This document shows, piece after piece, positions 17,785 through 26,511 of a stretch of 64,000 nt of DNA. The stretch covers positions 62,001 through 126,000 of the forward strand of contig NZ_JABTYH010000004.1 in the NCBI RefSeq assembly GCF_013314975.1, read 5' to 3'. Within the stretch, counting starts at the first letter, position 1, and each line of letters starts with the position of its first letter. A model generated the notes under the pieces. That model had not been told where the DNA came from and did no database searches. It was given only the letters and a program-made list of their open reading frames with translations. Source of the DNA: Pseudarthrobacter oxydans. Its GTDB lineage: Bacteria > Actinomycetota > Actinomycetes > Actinomycetales > Micrococcaceae. Both the position numbers and the translations under genes were made by a program.

Positions 17785-19086
17785 ATGGACAGCGACACCC
17801 TGCTCAACTTCCTGTTGGTCCTCTTCTTTGTGCTGCTGGGCGGGGTGTTCGCGGGCACGGAGATGGCGCTGGTGTCCCTCCGCGAGAGCCAGGTCCGCCG
17901 GATGGAAAAATCCGGCAAGCGCGGGGCCCGGATCGCCGCACTGGCGGGCAACCCCAACCGGTTTCTGTCCACCGTCCAGATCGGTGTCACCCTGTCCGGA
18001 TTCTTCTCCGCCGCGTACGGTGCGTCCACCATCGCGCCGGACGTCGAGCCCCTCCTGGAAGGCGTCGGATTCGGCTCCGCGGCCGAGCCGGTCGCCTTCA
18101 TCGGCATGACGCTGCTGGTGGCGTACCTCTCCCTGGTGCTCGGCGAACTGGTGCCCAAGCGCCTGGCCATGCAGAGCGCCGTCGGCTTTACCAAGGTCCT
18201 GGCCCCGCCGCTGGGCGTCCTCTCCGAGATCATGCGGCCCGCCGTCTGGCTGCTGTCCGTCTCCACGGACGCGGTGGTGCGGCTCTTCGGCGGCGACCCC
18301 AACGCCAAGCAGGAAAGCATCAGCTCCGAGGAACTGTGGGACATGGTGGCCGAGAGCGACATGCTGGAGGAACACAGCCGCGTTATCCTCAGCGACGTGT
18401 TCGGCGCCGGCGAGCGCTCGCTGCAGGAGGTGATGCGCCCGCGCACCGAGGTGACGTTCATCAACGGCAGCCTGAGCATCGCCGAGGCACGCAGCATGGT
18501 GCGGGACGGCCCGTTCTCGCGCTATCCCGTCATGGACAAGACGCCCGACGACGTCCTGGGGTTTGTCCACATCCGTGACCTTATGCCCCGCGAGGGAGGG
18601 TACGACGACGGTCCGGTGCGGGGCATCGTGCGGGAGATCCTTCCACTGCCGGGCACCAACAAAGTGCTGCCCTCGCTGTCCCGGATGCGCCGCCTGGGCC
18701 AGCACATCGCGCTGGTGGTGGACGAGTACGGCGGCACGGACGGCATCGTCACCCTCGAGGACCTGGTGGAGGAGCTGGTGGGAGAAATCTACGACGAGTA
18801 CGACACCGGCGTGGACGCCGAGGACCGGATCACACGGGCCAACGGGACGGTGGACGTGGACGGCGCCCTGATCCTGCAGGAGTTCGAAACCGCATCCGGC
18901 ATCGAACTGCCGGAGGGCCACTATGAGACCGTGGCCGGATACGTCATCGACCGGCTGGGCCGGCTCCCCCGGGTGGGCGACAGCGTAGAGGTGGCCGGGC
19001 ACGTGCTCACCGTGACGGCGATGGACCGGCTGCGCATCTCCCGGATCCGGGTCACTCCCGCGGCAGGACAGCCGGGCGTAGACTGA
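17785..19086 (+). CDS. HlyC/CorC (TlyC) family membrane protein with CBS domains
   Basis: 433 aa. An N-terminal DUF21/CNNM domain (about residues 1-180) has three to four hydrophobic helices with LRESQVRRME and STVQIGVTLSGFFSAAYGA. Two CBS domains follow (about 200-330: MRPRTEVTFI, RYPVMDKTPDDVLGFVHIRDL, VVDEYGGTDGIVTLEDLVEELVGEI, quoted here in parts). The CorC/HlyC C-terminal domain ends the protein. Homologues handle Mg2+/Co2+ efflux or homeostasis; the haemolysin name is historical. Its last 14 codons lie inside the 69-bp repeat that recurs at 19934-20002, so the insertion next door left this gene intact. Confidence 0.9.
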   Translation: MDSDTLLNFLLVLFFVLLGGVFAGTEMALVSLRESQVRRMEKSGKRGARIAALAGNPNRFLSTVQIGVTLSGFFSAAYGASTIAPDVEPLLEGVGFGSAAEPVAFIGMTLLVAYLSLVLGELVPKRLAMQSAVGFTKVLAPPLGVLSEIMRPAVWLLSVSTDAVVRLFGGDPNAKQESISSEELWDMVAESDMLEEHSRVILSDVFGAGERSLQEVMRPRTEVTFINGSLSIAEARSMVRDGPFSRYPVMDKTPDDVLGFVHIRDLMPREGGYDDGPVRGIVREILPLPGTNKVLPSLSRMRRLGQHIALVVDEYGGTDGIVTLEDLVEELVGEIYDEYDTGVDAEDRITRANGTVDVDGALILQEFETASGIELPEGHYETVAGYVIDRLGRLPRVGDSVEVAGHVLTVTAMDRLRISRIRVTPAAGQPGVD

Positions 19087-19111
19087 CGCCACCGCTGACG
19101 GTGGAGGCAGG
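19043..19111 (+). repeat. 69-bp direct repeat, left copy (contains the CorC gene 3' end)
   Basis: Identical over 69 bp to 19934-20002; the flanking bases differ on both sides. It covers the final 14 codons and stop of the CorC-like gene, a small hairpin (CCACCG-CTGA-CGGTGG, 19089-19104) and the GGAGGCAG ribosome-site sequence. Together the two copies bound an 822-bp stretch unlike its surroundings. Confidence 0.95.
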
Positions 19112-19133
19112 TTTACCGAGGAAAAGGCTCGGC

Positions 19134-19667
19134 TCAGCCCAGTGCCTCGCATACATCTAAGCTCGTCCCATATGTTGCCAACGACGTGAATGTTGAACCA
19201 TCCGACTCCAATGAGAAAACCGTACGGCCGTGATAGATATTGCTGCTTGGCCCCGCGGGATCATCCTCCGGAAACAAAATTATCAGCGCGGAACCTCGGA
19301 TCGTGGAGCTGTAGGTACCGTCTGCGTTGGGGACTGTAACCTGACTTGATCCCGTTGATCTGGTAACTAACTCTTCGCCCGTGTCTAAGTTGGTGAATGT
19401 CAGGGTGTAACCCAGCCCAGTCGTCAGGATCCGCACAGGATCGCCGTTCTGGTCCACAAATGTCCTCACCTTTCCCATAGGGTCGGAGCCTTCAATCCGC
19501 AAGTCGAAGTCCGGACACGCGATCCCAGCGGGAAGATCGATGGGACCAAACGGTGCCAGGGGATCGTTTGGGATAGGTGGCGCGCCGGCTGCTGCAGTTG
19601 GTATTGCCAGTACCGCGGCGGCAAGAAGGGAAACGGGAACTAGTTGACTTAGTGCAGGAAAACGCAT
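19134..19667 (-). CDS. Low-GC secreted hypothetical protein in the repeat-bounded insert
   Basis: 177 aa. A clear signal peptide (MRFPALSQLVPVSLLAAAVLAIPTAAAGA, quoted as MRFPALSQLV...TAAAGA) is followed by a beta-rich mature domain of about 148 residues with just two cysteines, ACPDFDLRIEG and LDVCEALG, likely disulfide-bonded. The middle has TLTFTNLDTGEELVTRSTGSSQVTVPNADG. Similar secreted proteins of unknown function occur in actinobacteria, but I cannot name a family. Base composition is clearly lower in GC (roughly 50-55 % by eye) than both neighbours. It points against CorC and the next gene, so it is not part of their operon. It looks acquired. Confidence 0.75.
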   Translation of the reverse strand: MRFPALSQLVPVSLLAAAVLAIPTAAAGAPPIPNDPLAPFGPIDLPAGIACPDFDLRIEGSDPMGKVRTFVDQNGDPVRILTTGLGYTLTFTNLDTGEELVTRSTGSSQVTVPNADGTYSSTIRGSALIILFPEDDPAGPSSNIYHGRTVFSLESDGSTFTSLATYGTSLDVCEALG

Positions 19668-19692
19668 GATGTCTCCAATGATCCGGCTTGGA

Positions 19693-19706
19693 CGGTCAAT
19701 TGACCG
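19693..19706. promoter_or_regulatory. 14-bp perfect palindrome upstream of the secreted protein gene
   Basis: CGGTCAATTGACCG begins 26 bp upstream of the secreted-protein start, where an operator or promoter element would be. Further symmetrical elements lie in the otherwise gene-free 19668-19933: CGCCGAA-ACA-TTCGGCG (19751-19767) and CTGCCAATGGCAG (19788-19800). No regulator gene is nearby. Confidence 0.45.
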
Positions 19707-19933
19707 CAGCAGAAAGATGGGCTTCCAGAAGGTAGCCGCACGTCAAATGTCGCCGAAACATTCGGCGGGGCGACGCCGGCGAAGCGACTGCCAATGGCAG
19801 TGCCGCACAGCGCCGAAACAACTACTGTCGCGTTCCCCGGCATCTGTGAGCCTACTCAGGACTCAAGAGGAGTCAACAATCACTTGCGTTAGAACCGGGC
19901 CACTGTCAGGAAACGTCGGAAGAGTCCCAGGGT

Positions 19934-20002
19934 GGATCCGGGTCACTCCCGCGGCAGGACAGCCGGGCGTAGACTGACGCCACCGCTGACGGTGGAGGCA
20001 GG
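19934..20002 (+). repeat. 69-bp direct repeat, right copy
   Basis: Perfect copy of 19043-19111. It carries a useless second copy of the last 14 CorC codons plus stop, the same small hairpin (19980-19995) and the GGAGGCAGG ribosome site that serves the gene starting at 20009. Removing one repeat and the insert would restore a simple CorC-to-20009 junction with a 32-nt spacing less the repeat remainder. Confidence 0.95.
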
Positions 20003-20008
20003 GAAGCC

Positions 20009-20746
20009 ATGAAGAGCATCCGGGCGCAGGTCCTCGAAACTGAACAGAGTGCCGCCCTGGGTCCCGGGGAGGATGAGCGGTTTTCCGGGTACGGGGTGAT
20101 GGGCCTATCCTTCAGTTCCGGCCATGTCCTGGCCATGCGGCGTTTCCCCGTCACCAGTGTTGGGCCCGGGTATAAATCGGTGTGGCTGCGCCGGCCCGCC
20201 GGCTCCTGGACCATCTACGCCGACGCCCCGCCCGCCGTGTCCTGCGCCCGCTACTTCGGCGCCGCCCTGGAGGCTGCGGTCCAATGCCCTGTCACGGTCA
20301 CCTGGACGGGCGATTCGGCGTTCAGTGTGCACATTGGCGCGGACGTGGACCTGGCCTGGGACATTGAGCTGGCGTCAACGCCCGTCACGCGTGCCATGAC
20401 GGCGGTGCTGGCGGCCCTGCCTGGCGCGGTCCTGGAGAACACGGCGGTCCTGAAAGCCATGGGTGCGGCCTCGGGACCGGTGTTGCGGGCGGGACGGCTT
20501 GGATTGACCGGGGCTGTTCCCAACGGGCAGGGCTTCCGCGCGAAACCCCGCCGCCTGTGGTTCGTGTCCCGCAGCTCGGCCTCGCTGGGAGGGCAAGACT
20601 TTGGCACCCTGCAGCCACTGCGCGTGCAGACCCGGCTGGGCGACTTCTGGATTCCGCAGCGTGGCATCTTCCTGATCGGCGCGTCATCCTTTGACGCGTT
20701 CGACCCCGCCCGCCATCTCCCCGCCAGCGTTCCCGGGGCTGACTGA
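20009..20746 (+). CDS. Hypothetical protein, likely once the second gene of the CorC operon
   Basis: 245 aa; I do not recognise a family. It is soluble, with no signal peptide or membrane helix. It is beta-rich in the first two thirds (FSGYGVMGLSFSSGHVLAMRRFPVT, VWLRRPAGSWTIYADAPPAVSCARYFG, quoted in parts) with a helical stretch in the middle, and it ends with FWIPQRGIFLIGASSFDAFDP. This pattern resembles lipocalin-like or calycin barrels, but that is only an impression. The ATG follows GGAGGCAGGGAAGCC, whose first part lies in the right-hand repeat, so before the insertion it sat directly behind the CorC gene. Confidence 0.7.
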   Translation: MKSIRAQVLETEQSAALGPGEDERFSGYGVMGLSFSSGHVLAMRRFPVTSVGPGYKSVWLRRPAGSWTIYADAPPAVSCARYFGAALEAAVQCPVTVTWTGDSAFSVHIGADVDLAWDIELASTPVTRAMTAVLAALPGAVLENTAVLKAMGAASGPVLRAGRLGLTGAVPNGQGFRAKPRRLWFVSRSSASLGGQDFGTLQPLRVQTRLGDFWIPQRGIFLIGASSFDAFDPARHLPASVPGAD

Positions 20747-20796
20747 ACATCAGACTTCCCGAGCCTGGGGACTTCCGGGCCCGGGAACCTGGGCGC

Positions 20797-21993
20797 CTAC
20801 GCACCCGCCAGGTTTTCCAGCACACCAAGCGCGACGGCGGTCCCGTCCTCTGCGCGCATCAGCTCACCGGTGCGCGCGGCCTGGCCACGGCAGTTCCCCG
20901 CCTCGCCAAGGGCCCGGGCCAGCGTGTCCGCGGAGAGTTTCCGGTACGGGACCGGCTGCGGGCCGAGGCCGCGCCGGTGCAGGACTGCTCCCCAGAACGG
21001 CTGGTCAGCGATGAACGGCACCACCACGGACGGAACCCCTGCCCGCGCCACGGCATGGACCGTTCCCGCCCCGCCGTGGTAGATCGCGGCCGCGGCGCGT
21101 GGCAGGACCAGGTGGTGGGCCACCGATTTTCTGACCAGGACATCACCGCCCATCGCAGCCGCCGGAATGTCGATCCCTCCCCAGCCCGTGGCAACAAGCG
21201 CCCTCAGGCCGTTCCTCCGGGCCGCCTCAATGATCGCTTCGCCGCGGGCCCGGGCGTCGCCGGCCTTCATGGACCCGAACCCCGCGTACACAACATCCCC
21301 GCCGTTGAGGAAAGCTTCCAGCTCGTCGTCGATTTCCGTGGCCGCGGGTTTGTCGGCCCAATGGCCCGTCAGGTGCACCGATTCGGGCCAATCGGACGGG
21401 CGGGGAAGCAGGTGGGGACTGACGGGGATCAGTGTGGCGCGGGTTTCCGTTGCCGGTGTGCGCCCTGGCGGCAGCAGGTCCAGCGCAGATTGCAGTTCCC
21501 GCCTGAACATCAGGGTGGCCGCCCGGGCCGGGGCGTAGCTGGCCCGGTTCAGCGGGCCCAGGCTGGCCGCGGGGATGATGGGCGACGGGAACTCCCTGGT
21601 GGGCGTCAGCGCAGGCACGGTCTCCACCAGCACTGACGGGATCCCCAGCCTGCGGGCCGCGGCCGGAGCACTGAGGACCTTCGGGTGATAGACCACCACA
21701 TCCGGGGCGAACGCCACGATATGCTCCACGGCCGCGGAGAGAAGCTGGCCGACGGCGGGCCGGATCACTGTCCGGAAGGTCCTGGCTGCAGCCCGGGGCG
21801 AAACCCCCTGGTCACTGACGAGCCGGGCGAAGTCCATGCGCAGGCTGACGGTGTCCAGGCCGGCGGTGTCCGCGCCGGAGTTCTCCGGAATGGCGATCCG
21901 GACCTGGTGCCCCCGGGCCGCTGCGGCCCGGGCCAGGGCAAAGAAGGGTTCCACGTCGCCGCGCGTCCCGGCGGTCAGCAGCATCACCTTCAT
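20797..21993 (-). CDS. GT1-family (MGT/UGT-like) glycosyltransferase
   Basis: 398 aa, GT-B fold. The N-terminal domain begins MKVMLLTAGTRGDVEPFFALARAAAARGH, with the GTRGDVxP acceptor-side motif of sterol and macrolide glycosyltransferases. The C-terminal domain has the sugar-nucleotide motif HHLVLPRAAAAIYHGGAGTVHAVARAG, then VPFIADQPFW. It moves a sugar from UDP- or TDP-sugar onto a hydrophobic acceptor such as an antibiotic, sterol or flavonoid. It lies 37 nt downstream of the ABC exporter permease on the same strand. GT1 enzymes that inactivate macrolides often work beside an exporter, so a self-protection or drug-modification role is possible but unproven. Confidence 0.87.
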   Translation of the reverse strand: MKVMLLTAGTRGDVEPFFALARAAAARGHQVRIAIPENSGADTAGLDTVSLRMDFARLVSDQGVSPRAAARTFRTVIRPAVGQLLSAAVEHIVAFAPDVVVYHPKVLSAPAAARRLGIPSVLVETVPALTPTREFPSPIIPAASLGPLNRASYAPARAATLMFRRELQSALDLLPPGRTPATETRATLIPVSPHLLPRPSDWPESVHLTGHWADKPAATEIDDELEAFLNGGDVVYAGFGSMKAGDARARGEAIIEAARRNGLRALVATGWGGIDIPAAAMGGDVLVRKSVAHHLVLPRAAAAIYHGGAGTVHAVARAGVPSVVVPFIADQPFWGAVLHRRGLGPQPVPYRKLSADTLARALGEAGNCRGQAARTGELMRAEDGTAVALGVLENLAGA

Positions 21994-22030
21994 GGCACGA
22001 GGGTCCTTCCCCCGGTGGGGAGTGTTGGCA

Positions 22031-23651
22031 TCATGCTGCCAGGTCCCGCCGGCGCAGGAAGTAGGCGGCCAGGGACGCCCCGGCCGCCGCCACGAGCAGC
22101 AGGCCCACCGCCCCCGCTTGGTTGAAGGATTCCACCGGCATGGCGGAGGAGTGCCGGAACGGGCTCGCGTCCTGCAGCCACGCCGGCAGGCCGAACAGCT
22201 CCCCGAACTCGCCCAGGACTATGGCCACAGCAAGCACGCCCCACGCCACCAGGATGCTCAGCCGAGGTGCCAGCGCGAAGGCGACAGCGGCCGCGGTCGC
22301 GAACACCAGGGCTGCCGGGACGTGGGCCAGCGCCGCCGGCACCAGTGACCAGGCGGGCCCATCGGAGGTCCCTGAGACAGCCAGGCCGACGGCGGCCGCG
22401 GCTCCCGCCGTCGTGGAGACCACGGCGGCGGAGACCGCGGCGACGAACAGGTTGGCGCCCAGCCAGCGGGCACGGGATACCGGCGCTGACAGCAGGATCT
22501 CCGCCCTGCCTTCCGCCTCCTCGGCACGCATCCGGAGGACTGCCTGGATCCCGGCTGCGGCCGCGAACACCCCGGCCATGCCCAGCAGCGCCGTGACGAA
22601 CACGTCGATCAGTCCGGTCTGGCCGCCCGGCACCAGCCTGGCAATGAGCTCCCTCAGCGGTGCAATGCTGGAGACTGTTTCGGAGGCCATGGGGCTTAGG
22701 ACGCCTGCCACCGCTCCCAGGGCGGCGGCCCCCACACACCATCCGGCTAGGGTGGACCGCTGCAGCCGCCAGGCCAGGCCCACAAAGGACCGGCCGCCCA
22801 CGCCCGCACGCTCTTTGCCCAACCGCTCGGGCAGCAGGCTGGCACCCACGTCCCGCCGTCGTCGGATCACTACCGCAAGCGCCGCCAGGACGGCCGCGGC
22901 AGCGAGCGGCACCAGCAGGAATGCCAAGTCCGGGCTGCTGAACGGCCGGGTGCGCTGGCCCCAGCCGATGGGCGAAAGGAGCGACGGCCAGGCACTGGCG
23001 ACGTGCAGCAGGTCCGCGGACGGTGTCCCCAGCGCGTCCCCGATGCCGCGGACCAGGTAGGCCACGCCGACCAGTCCCGCGGCGGCACCGTTTGCGCTCC
23101 GTCCCGAGGGCAGGGCCTGTGCGGCCACGGCCGCAAGTGCCACGAAGAAGGTGCCCACGCTTCCGACGGCGGCACCCGCCGCAGCCGAACCGGCCGCGGG
23201 CAGTCCGGCCGCGATAAAGGCGCCGGCCACAAAGACGGCCAGCACCAGGTTCGCGGCGGTTCCCAGCAGCAGCGTTGCCGTCAGGGACGCGGCCCGCGGG
23301 ATGGGCACCGAGCCGAGGAGTTCGGCCCGTCCCAGCTCTTCGTCCGAGCGCGTGTGCCGCACCACCAGTAAGGTGCTCATGAGGCCGGCCAGGACTGCCG
23401 TGAACGCATAGCCCTGAAAGAAACACCACCGCGCCCACGCCGGTTCCGTCCGGCAGGCCGCGGAGGAAGAGGAACGCAGGATTCGCTGCTGCCAGGGTGA
23501 GGATGGCAACCTGCGCTGCTTCATCCCCGAACTGGGTGGCGACGGCGGTGGAGGTGGCGAAACTGAGCAGGGTGATGCCCAGGATCCAGACGGGCACCGC
23601 CACCCTGTCCCGCCGGGCCTGGAACAGGAGCAGCCGCAGCACCCCGGACAT
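22031..23651 (-). pseudogene. ABC exporter permease (polyketide-antibiotic exporter type), interrupted by a frameshift
   Basis: Two overlapping reading frames together give one complete permease of about 540 aa with about 12 membrane helices. The first frame (from 23651) encodes SGVLRLLLFQARRDRVAVPVWILG... to GTGVGAVVF; the second continues FQGYAFTAVLAGLMSTLLVVRHTRSDEE... to RRRDLAA at 22031. The switch is at the run near 23417-23424 (minus strand TTTCTTTC): dropping one T restores GVGAVVFFQGYAF. It is either a real 1-nt insertion or a sequencing error. The start overlaps the ATPase stop (TGATG), so it is coupled to the ATPase gene. The family exports antibiotics or polyketides; with the frameshift the product would end early. 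Confidence 0.8.
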
Positions 23652-24625
23652 CACAGCACCCCGCTGTCCGTGCGCTCGCTGCTGTCCTTGCCGTTGCCGG
23701 CCCGCTTTCCACCCGTCCGCTGTCCCCCGTTACCGTCGCTGTAGTGGCGCAGGAACAGGGACTCCAGCGACGGCGGAGCCACCGACAGGCCGCTGATCCC
23801 CGGTTCCGCGATGCCGGCCAAGACAGCCCCGAGGTCCCCGGGGTCGGCGTCGAACTCTGCGGCGCTGCCGGCGATACTCACCCCGTGGGTGCCGGGCATC
23901 CCAGCCAGCCGTGCCGGATCAGCCAACCCGGTGACGCGGAAATGCGTGCGCTGCAGGTGCCGCAGTTCGCCCAGGGTGCCCGTTTCCACGGCTGTCCCGG
24001 CGCGGATGATGGTCACCCGGTCGCAGAGCTGTTCCACTTCGCTGAGGATGTGGCTGGACAGCAAAACGGTGGCTCCGTCCCGGCTGACCCGCGCAATCTG
24101 GCGCCGGAATACGGCATCCATCACCGGGTCCAAGCCGGCGCTCGGCTCATCCAGCAGGTACAGCCGGGCGGGGCGGGCAAACGCCGCTATCAGGGCGACC
24201 TTCTGCCGGTTGCCCTTCGAATACGTCCGGGCCTTCTTGCGGGGATCGAACTCGAACTCCGCAATGAGGTCGCGGCGCAGTTTGTCGTCGGCACCGCCGC
24301 GCAGGCCTGTGAGGAGGCCGATGACTTCGCCGCCGGAAAGGTTCGGCCACAGGCTCACGTCACCCGGAACGTAGGCAACGTCCCGGTGCACTGCCACCGG
24401 GTCGGCCCACGGGTCCAGCCCGAAGACGCGGGCGGTGCCCGCGGTGGGACGGATCAGGCCCAGGAGGATTTGGAGCGTGGTGGATTTGCCGGCGCCGTTG
24501 GGACCCAGGAATCCGTGGACCTCCCCCGGCGCCACGCTCAAAGTGAGACCGTCCAGCGCACGGGTTCTGCCGAAGTGCTTAGCCAGGCCGTGGGCTTCAA
24601 TAACGGGTTGTGCTGCTGCGTTCAT
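23651..24625 (-). CDS. ABC exporter ATP-binding subunit (drug/antibiotic type)
   Basis: 324 aa. Walker A GPNGAGKST (residues 41-49), Q/V-loop region DVAYVPGDVSLWPNLSGGE, signature YSKGNRQKVALIAAF (a variant of LSGGQ, usual for DrrA-like exporters), Walker B LYLLDEPSAGLDP and the switch His in LLSSHILSEVEQLC. A C-terminal extension of about 90 residues is typical of antibiotic-exporter ATPases. It powers the membrane permease encoded immediately downstream. Start ATG at 24625; the longer in-frame extension upstream has no family similarity. Confidence 0.92.
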   Translation of the reverse strand: MNAAAQPVIEAHGLAKHFGRTRALDGLTLSVAPGEVHGFLGPNGAGKSTTLQILLGLIRPTAGTARVFGLDPWADPVAVHRDVAYVPGDVSLWPNLSGGEVIGLLTGLRGGADDKLRRDLIAEFEFDPRKKARTYSKGNRQKVALIAAFARPARLYLLDEPSAGLDPVMDAVFRRQIARVSRDGATVLLSSHILSEVEQLCDRVTIIRAGTAVETGTLGELRHLQRTHFRVTGLADPARLAGMPGTHGVSIAGSAAEFDADPGDLGAVLAGIAEPGISGLSVAPPSLESLFLRHYSDGNGGQRTGGKRAGNGKDSSERTDSGVL

Positions 24626-24653
24626 CGGCAGTCCGCTCCTTGGCTCGTCACGC

Positions 24654-24681
24654 GAACGCCCTTGGCGGCGCCAAGGCGTTC
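24654..24681. terminator. Hairpin between the LuxR-type gene and the ABC exporter
   Basis: GAACGCC(C)TTGGCG pairs with CGCCAAGGCGTTC with a single bulged C and a 1-2 nt loop, in the 186-nt gap. As the LuxR gene is transcribed toward it on the minus strand, it is a likely terminator for that gene, or an upstream site for the exporter operon. Confidence 0.55.
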
Positions 24682-24811
24682 CGCAGGCATTGACTGCGGG
24701 CCGACCAGGCTTCCCGGCTCTCCGATCCACAGCATACAAGCGCCCGCGCCGGCGAGGAAGAGCCGCAGAGCACTGGCGCCGTGGCGCGTTTCCAGGGCGG
24801 CGCAGGGGCCC

Positions 24812-25861
24812 TCAGGCCACCAGCTTGGCCACCAGTTCGCCGCGGCTGCCCACACCCACCTTCTCAAAGAGCGACTTCAGGTGGTCGTGCACAGTGTGCG
24901 GGGAGATGAACAGGTGCCGGGCGATGTCAGCCGTCGGGTTTCCGGACAGCACCTCCAGGCAGACCTGCTGCTCGCGTGCCGTGACGCCATACGCGGCCAG
25001 CAGCAGGGTGGCCAGGTCATGGGTGGTGGCGGGTTCCACGGTGACCACCATCTGCTCGGGATCGTCGCCGGTGATCAGGCGGCTGGCCTGCAGCACCACC
25101 CAGTTGTTCCCGGCGTCGCGCATCCTGGCCCGAGCCGTGCCCGAAACGGCCGCGGAGGCCTGGGCCACCACCGAGTACAGCACCATGCTGAACCGGCCCG
25201 GCGCGGCGTCCTCCACCTCGGCGAGCCAGGAAGCGGCCGCGGGGGTTGCCGCCTTCAGTTCCCCGTGCCGGCCGGCGATGACAATCACGGGTCCGACGGC
25301 GGCGGCCCGGGTTGGGTGCCCTGCCCTTACCGCGATCCTGGTGGCGGCCGCCAGGGAGGCTGTCACCGCCGCCAGGAACTCCACCTCGCGGTCCGTGAAA
25401 TCCCGGCCGGCATCGCGGAAGATGCTGCCGACACCCCAGCAGGTACCGTCCACGCGGAAGGCCGCCCGCAGTTCGTGCTCCAGGCCCTGCGGCTTGAGCA
25501 GGTCATTGATCCGGATGCTGCGGACCACCTCCCGGTGCGGGGCGTCGGACATGCGTGCGATGGGACGGGGACGCCGCAGCAGCTGGGCGAAGGTGTTCGG
25601 TTCGTTGCCCGCATATTCAGTCTCGGCGAAGCGGGCCGAGTACTCCACGTACTCCTCTCTCCGCACCGGCCAGGGCTTCCAGTTGGTGATGGACGTCATC
25701 ACCAGGGTGTGGGGGTCGACGCCGGCCCAGCACCCCTGCTCGAACGGCACCGTGCGCTGCACCACCGCGAGCGCCGCAGGGTAGAGGTCCGCCAGGTTCA
25801 CTCCACTGGTGGCCAGGGCGGCGATGTCCCGCCGGGCACGCTCAGCGCGCTCCTCCCACAT
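24812..25861 (-). CDS. LuxR-family regulator with GAF-like sensor domain
   Basis: 349 aa. The C-terminal about 65 residues are a LuxR/NarL helix-turn-helix: GVTAREQQVCLEVLSGNPTADIARHLFISPHTVHDHLKSLFEKVG (quoted in overlapping parts). Residues about 15-190 resemble a GAF sensor (FEQGCWAGVDPHTL, FRVDGTCWGVGSIFRDAGRDFTDREVEFLAAV), and a second, PAS-like stretch follows. The ATG at 25861 is chosen because upstream in-frame sequence is non-conserved. It lies upstream of the ABC exporter/glycosyltransferase genes on the same strand and diverges from the DUF1304 gene, either of which it may control. Ligand unknown. Confidence 0.85.
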   Translation of the reverse strand: MWEERAERARRDIAALATSGVNLADLYPAALAVVQRTVPFEQGCWAGVDPHTLVMTSITNWKPWPVRREEYVEYSARFAETEYAGNEPNTFAQLLRRPRPIARMSDAPHREVVRSIRINDLLKPQGLEHELRAAFRVDGTCWGVGSIFRDAGRDFTDREVEFLAAVTASLAAATRIAVRAGHPTRAAAVGPVIVIAGRHGELKAATPAAASWLAEVEDAAPGRFSMVLYSVVAQASAAVSGTARARMRDAGNNWVVLQASRLITGDDPEQMVVTVEPATTHDLATLLLAAYGVTAREQQVCLEVLSGNPTADIARHLFISPHTVHDHLKSLFEKVGVGSRGELVAKLVA

Positions 25862-25981
25862 AGCTCCAGTATCCGCCCGGGGGGCCGCAGCGCAATCCCC
25901 CAAAGTGGGTATTCCCCGGGCACCCCGGAACCCCCTGGCAGGGGATGGGGAAGGTGCGCACCGCCGTCGTACTCTTCCCTC

Positions 25982-26380
25982 ATGAACGCCGTATCCCAGA
26001 TCTTCGCGGTCCTCGCCGCCGTGGTGTACATCGCGGTGTTCCCGCTGGAAAGCTTCCTGATGCACCGGCCGTGGGCGCAGAAGTTCCTGAGTACCCCGCC
26101 GCGCAATGTTCCGGCCGTGATGATGTGGGCCATCCCCACCGGGTTCCGGAACCTGGTGATCGGCCTGGGAGTCCTGGCGGGGGTGGCCGCGGTGAACATG
26201 GGCTACCTGGTGGTGGGCTACACCCTGGTGGTCTACTGCTGCCTGAACATGGTGCTGACCGCTCCGGCCATGTTCCTGGCGGACATGCTGGGCCACTACC
26301 CGAAGAAGGGCGACAGCATCCCGGGCACCCTGGGCGCCACCGTTCCGGCCCTGCTGGCACTGGTGACGCTGCCCTTCTGA
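25982..26380 (+). CDS. DUF1304 family membrane protein
   Basis: 132 aa with four transmembrane helices. Conserved features are AVVYIAVFPLESFLMHRPWAQ near the start, TGFRNLVIGLGVLAG in the middle and YTLVVYCCLNMVLTAPAMFLADM late (quoted in parts). The family is widespread and uncharacterised; it is probably an inner-membrane protein with no catalytic motif. Transcribed alone, divergent from the LuxR-type gene. Confidence 0.87.
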   Translation: MNAVSQIFAVLAAVVYIAVFPLESFLMHRPWAQKFLSTPPRNVPAVMMWAIPTGFRNLVIGLGVLAGVAAVNMGYLVVGYTLVVYCCLNMVLTAPAMFLADMLGHYPKKGDSIPGTLGATVPALLALVTLPF

Positions 26381-26511
26381 AGCAGGGTAGCCCTGTCCGT
26401 TGACAGCAAATTGCGGCGGACGTGCAATTAAAGTGGTTCCGGCAGCAGCCGAAGCCAATCCACGAAGCGGCCCCCGCTTCCGTGAGGCCGCCCAAAAATT
26501 GGAGGTCCACA

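Noticed and set aside
19666..19977. A plus-strand frame starting at the insert and ending with the CorC C-terminal sequence.
   Set aside because: It only shows that the repeat copies the CorC tail; the rest has no ribosome site or protein-like pattern, so it is not a gene.
19043..20002. Interpretation of the insert as an insertion sequence or transposon.
   Set aside because: There is no transposase and no terminal inverted repeat, and 69 bp is too long for a target-site duplication.
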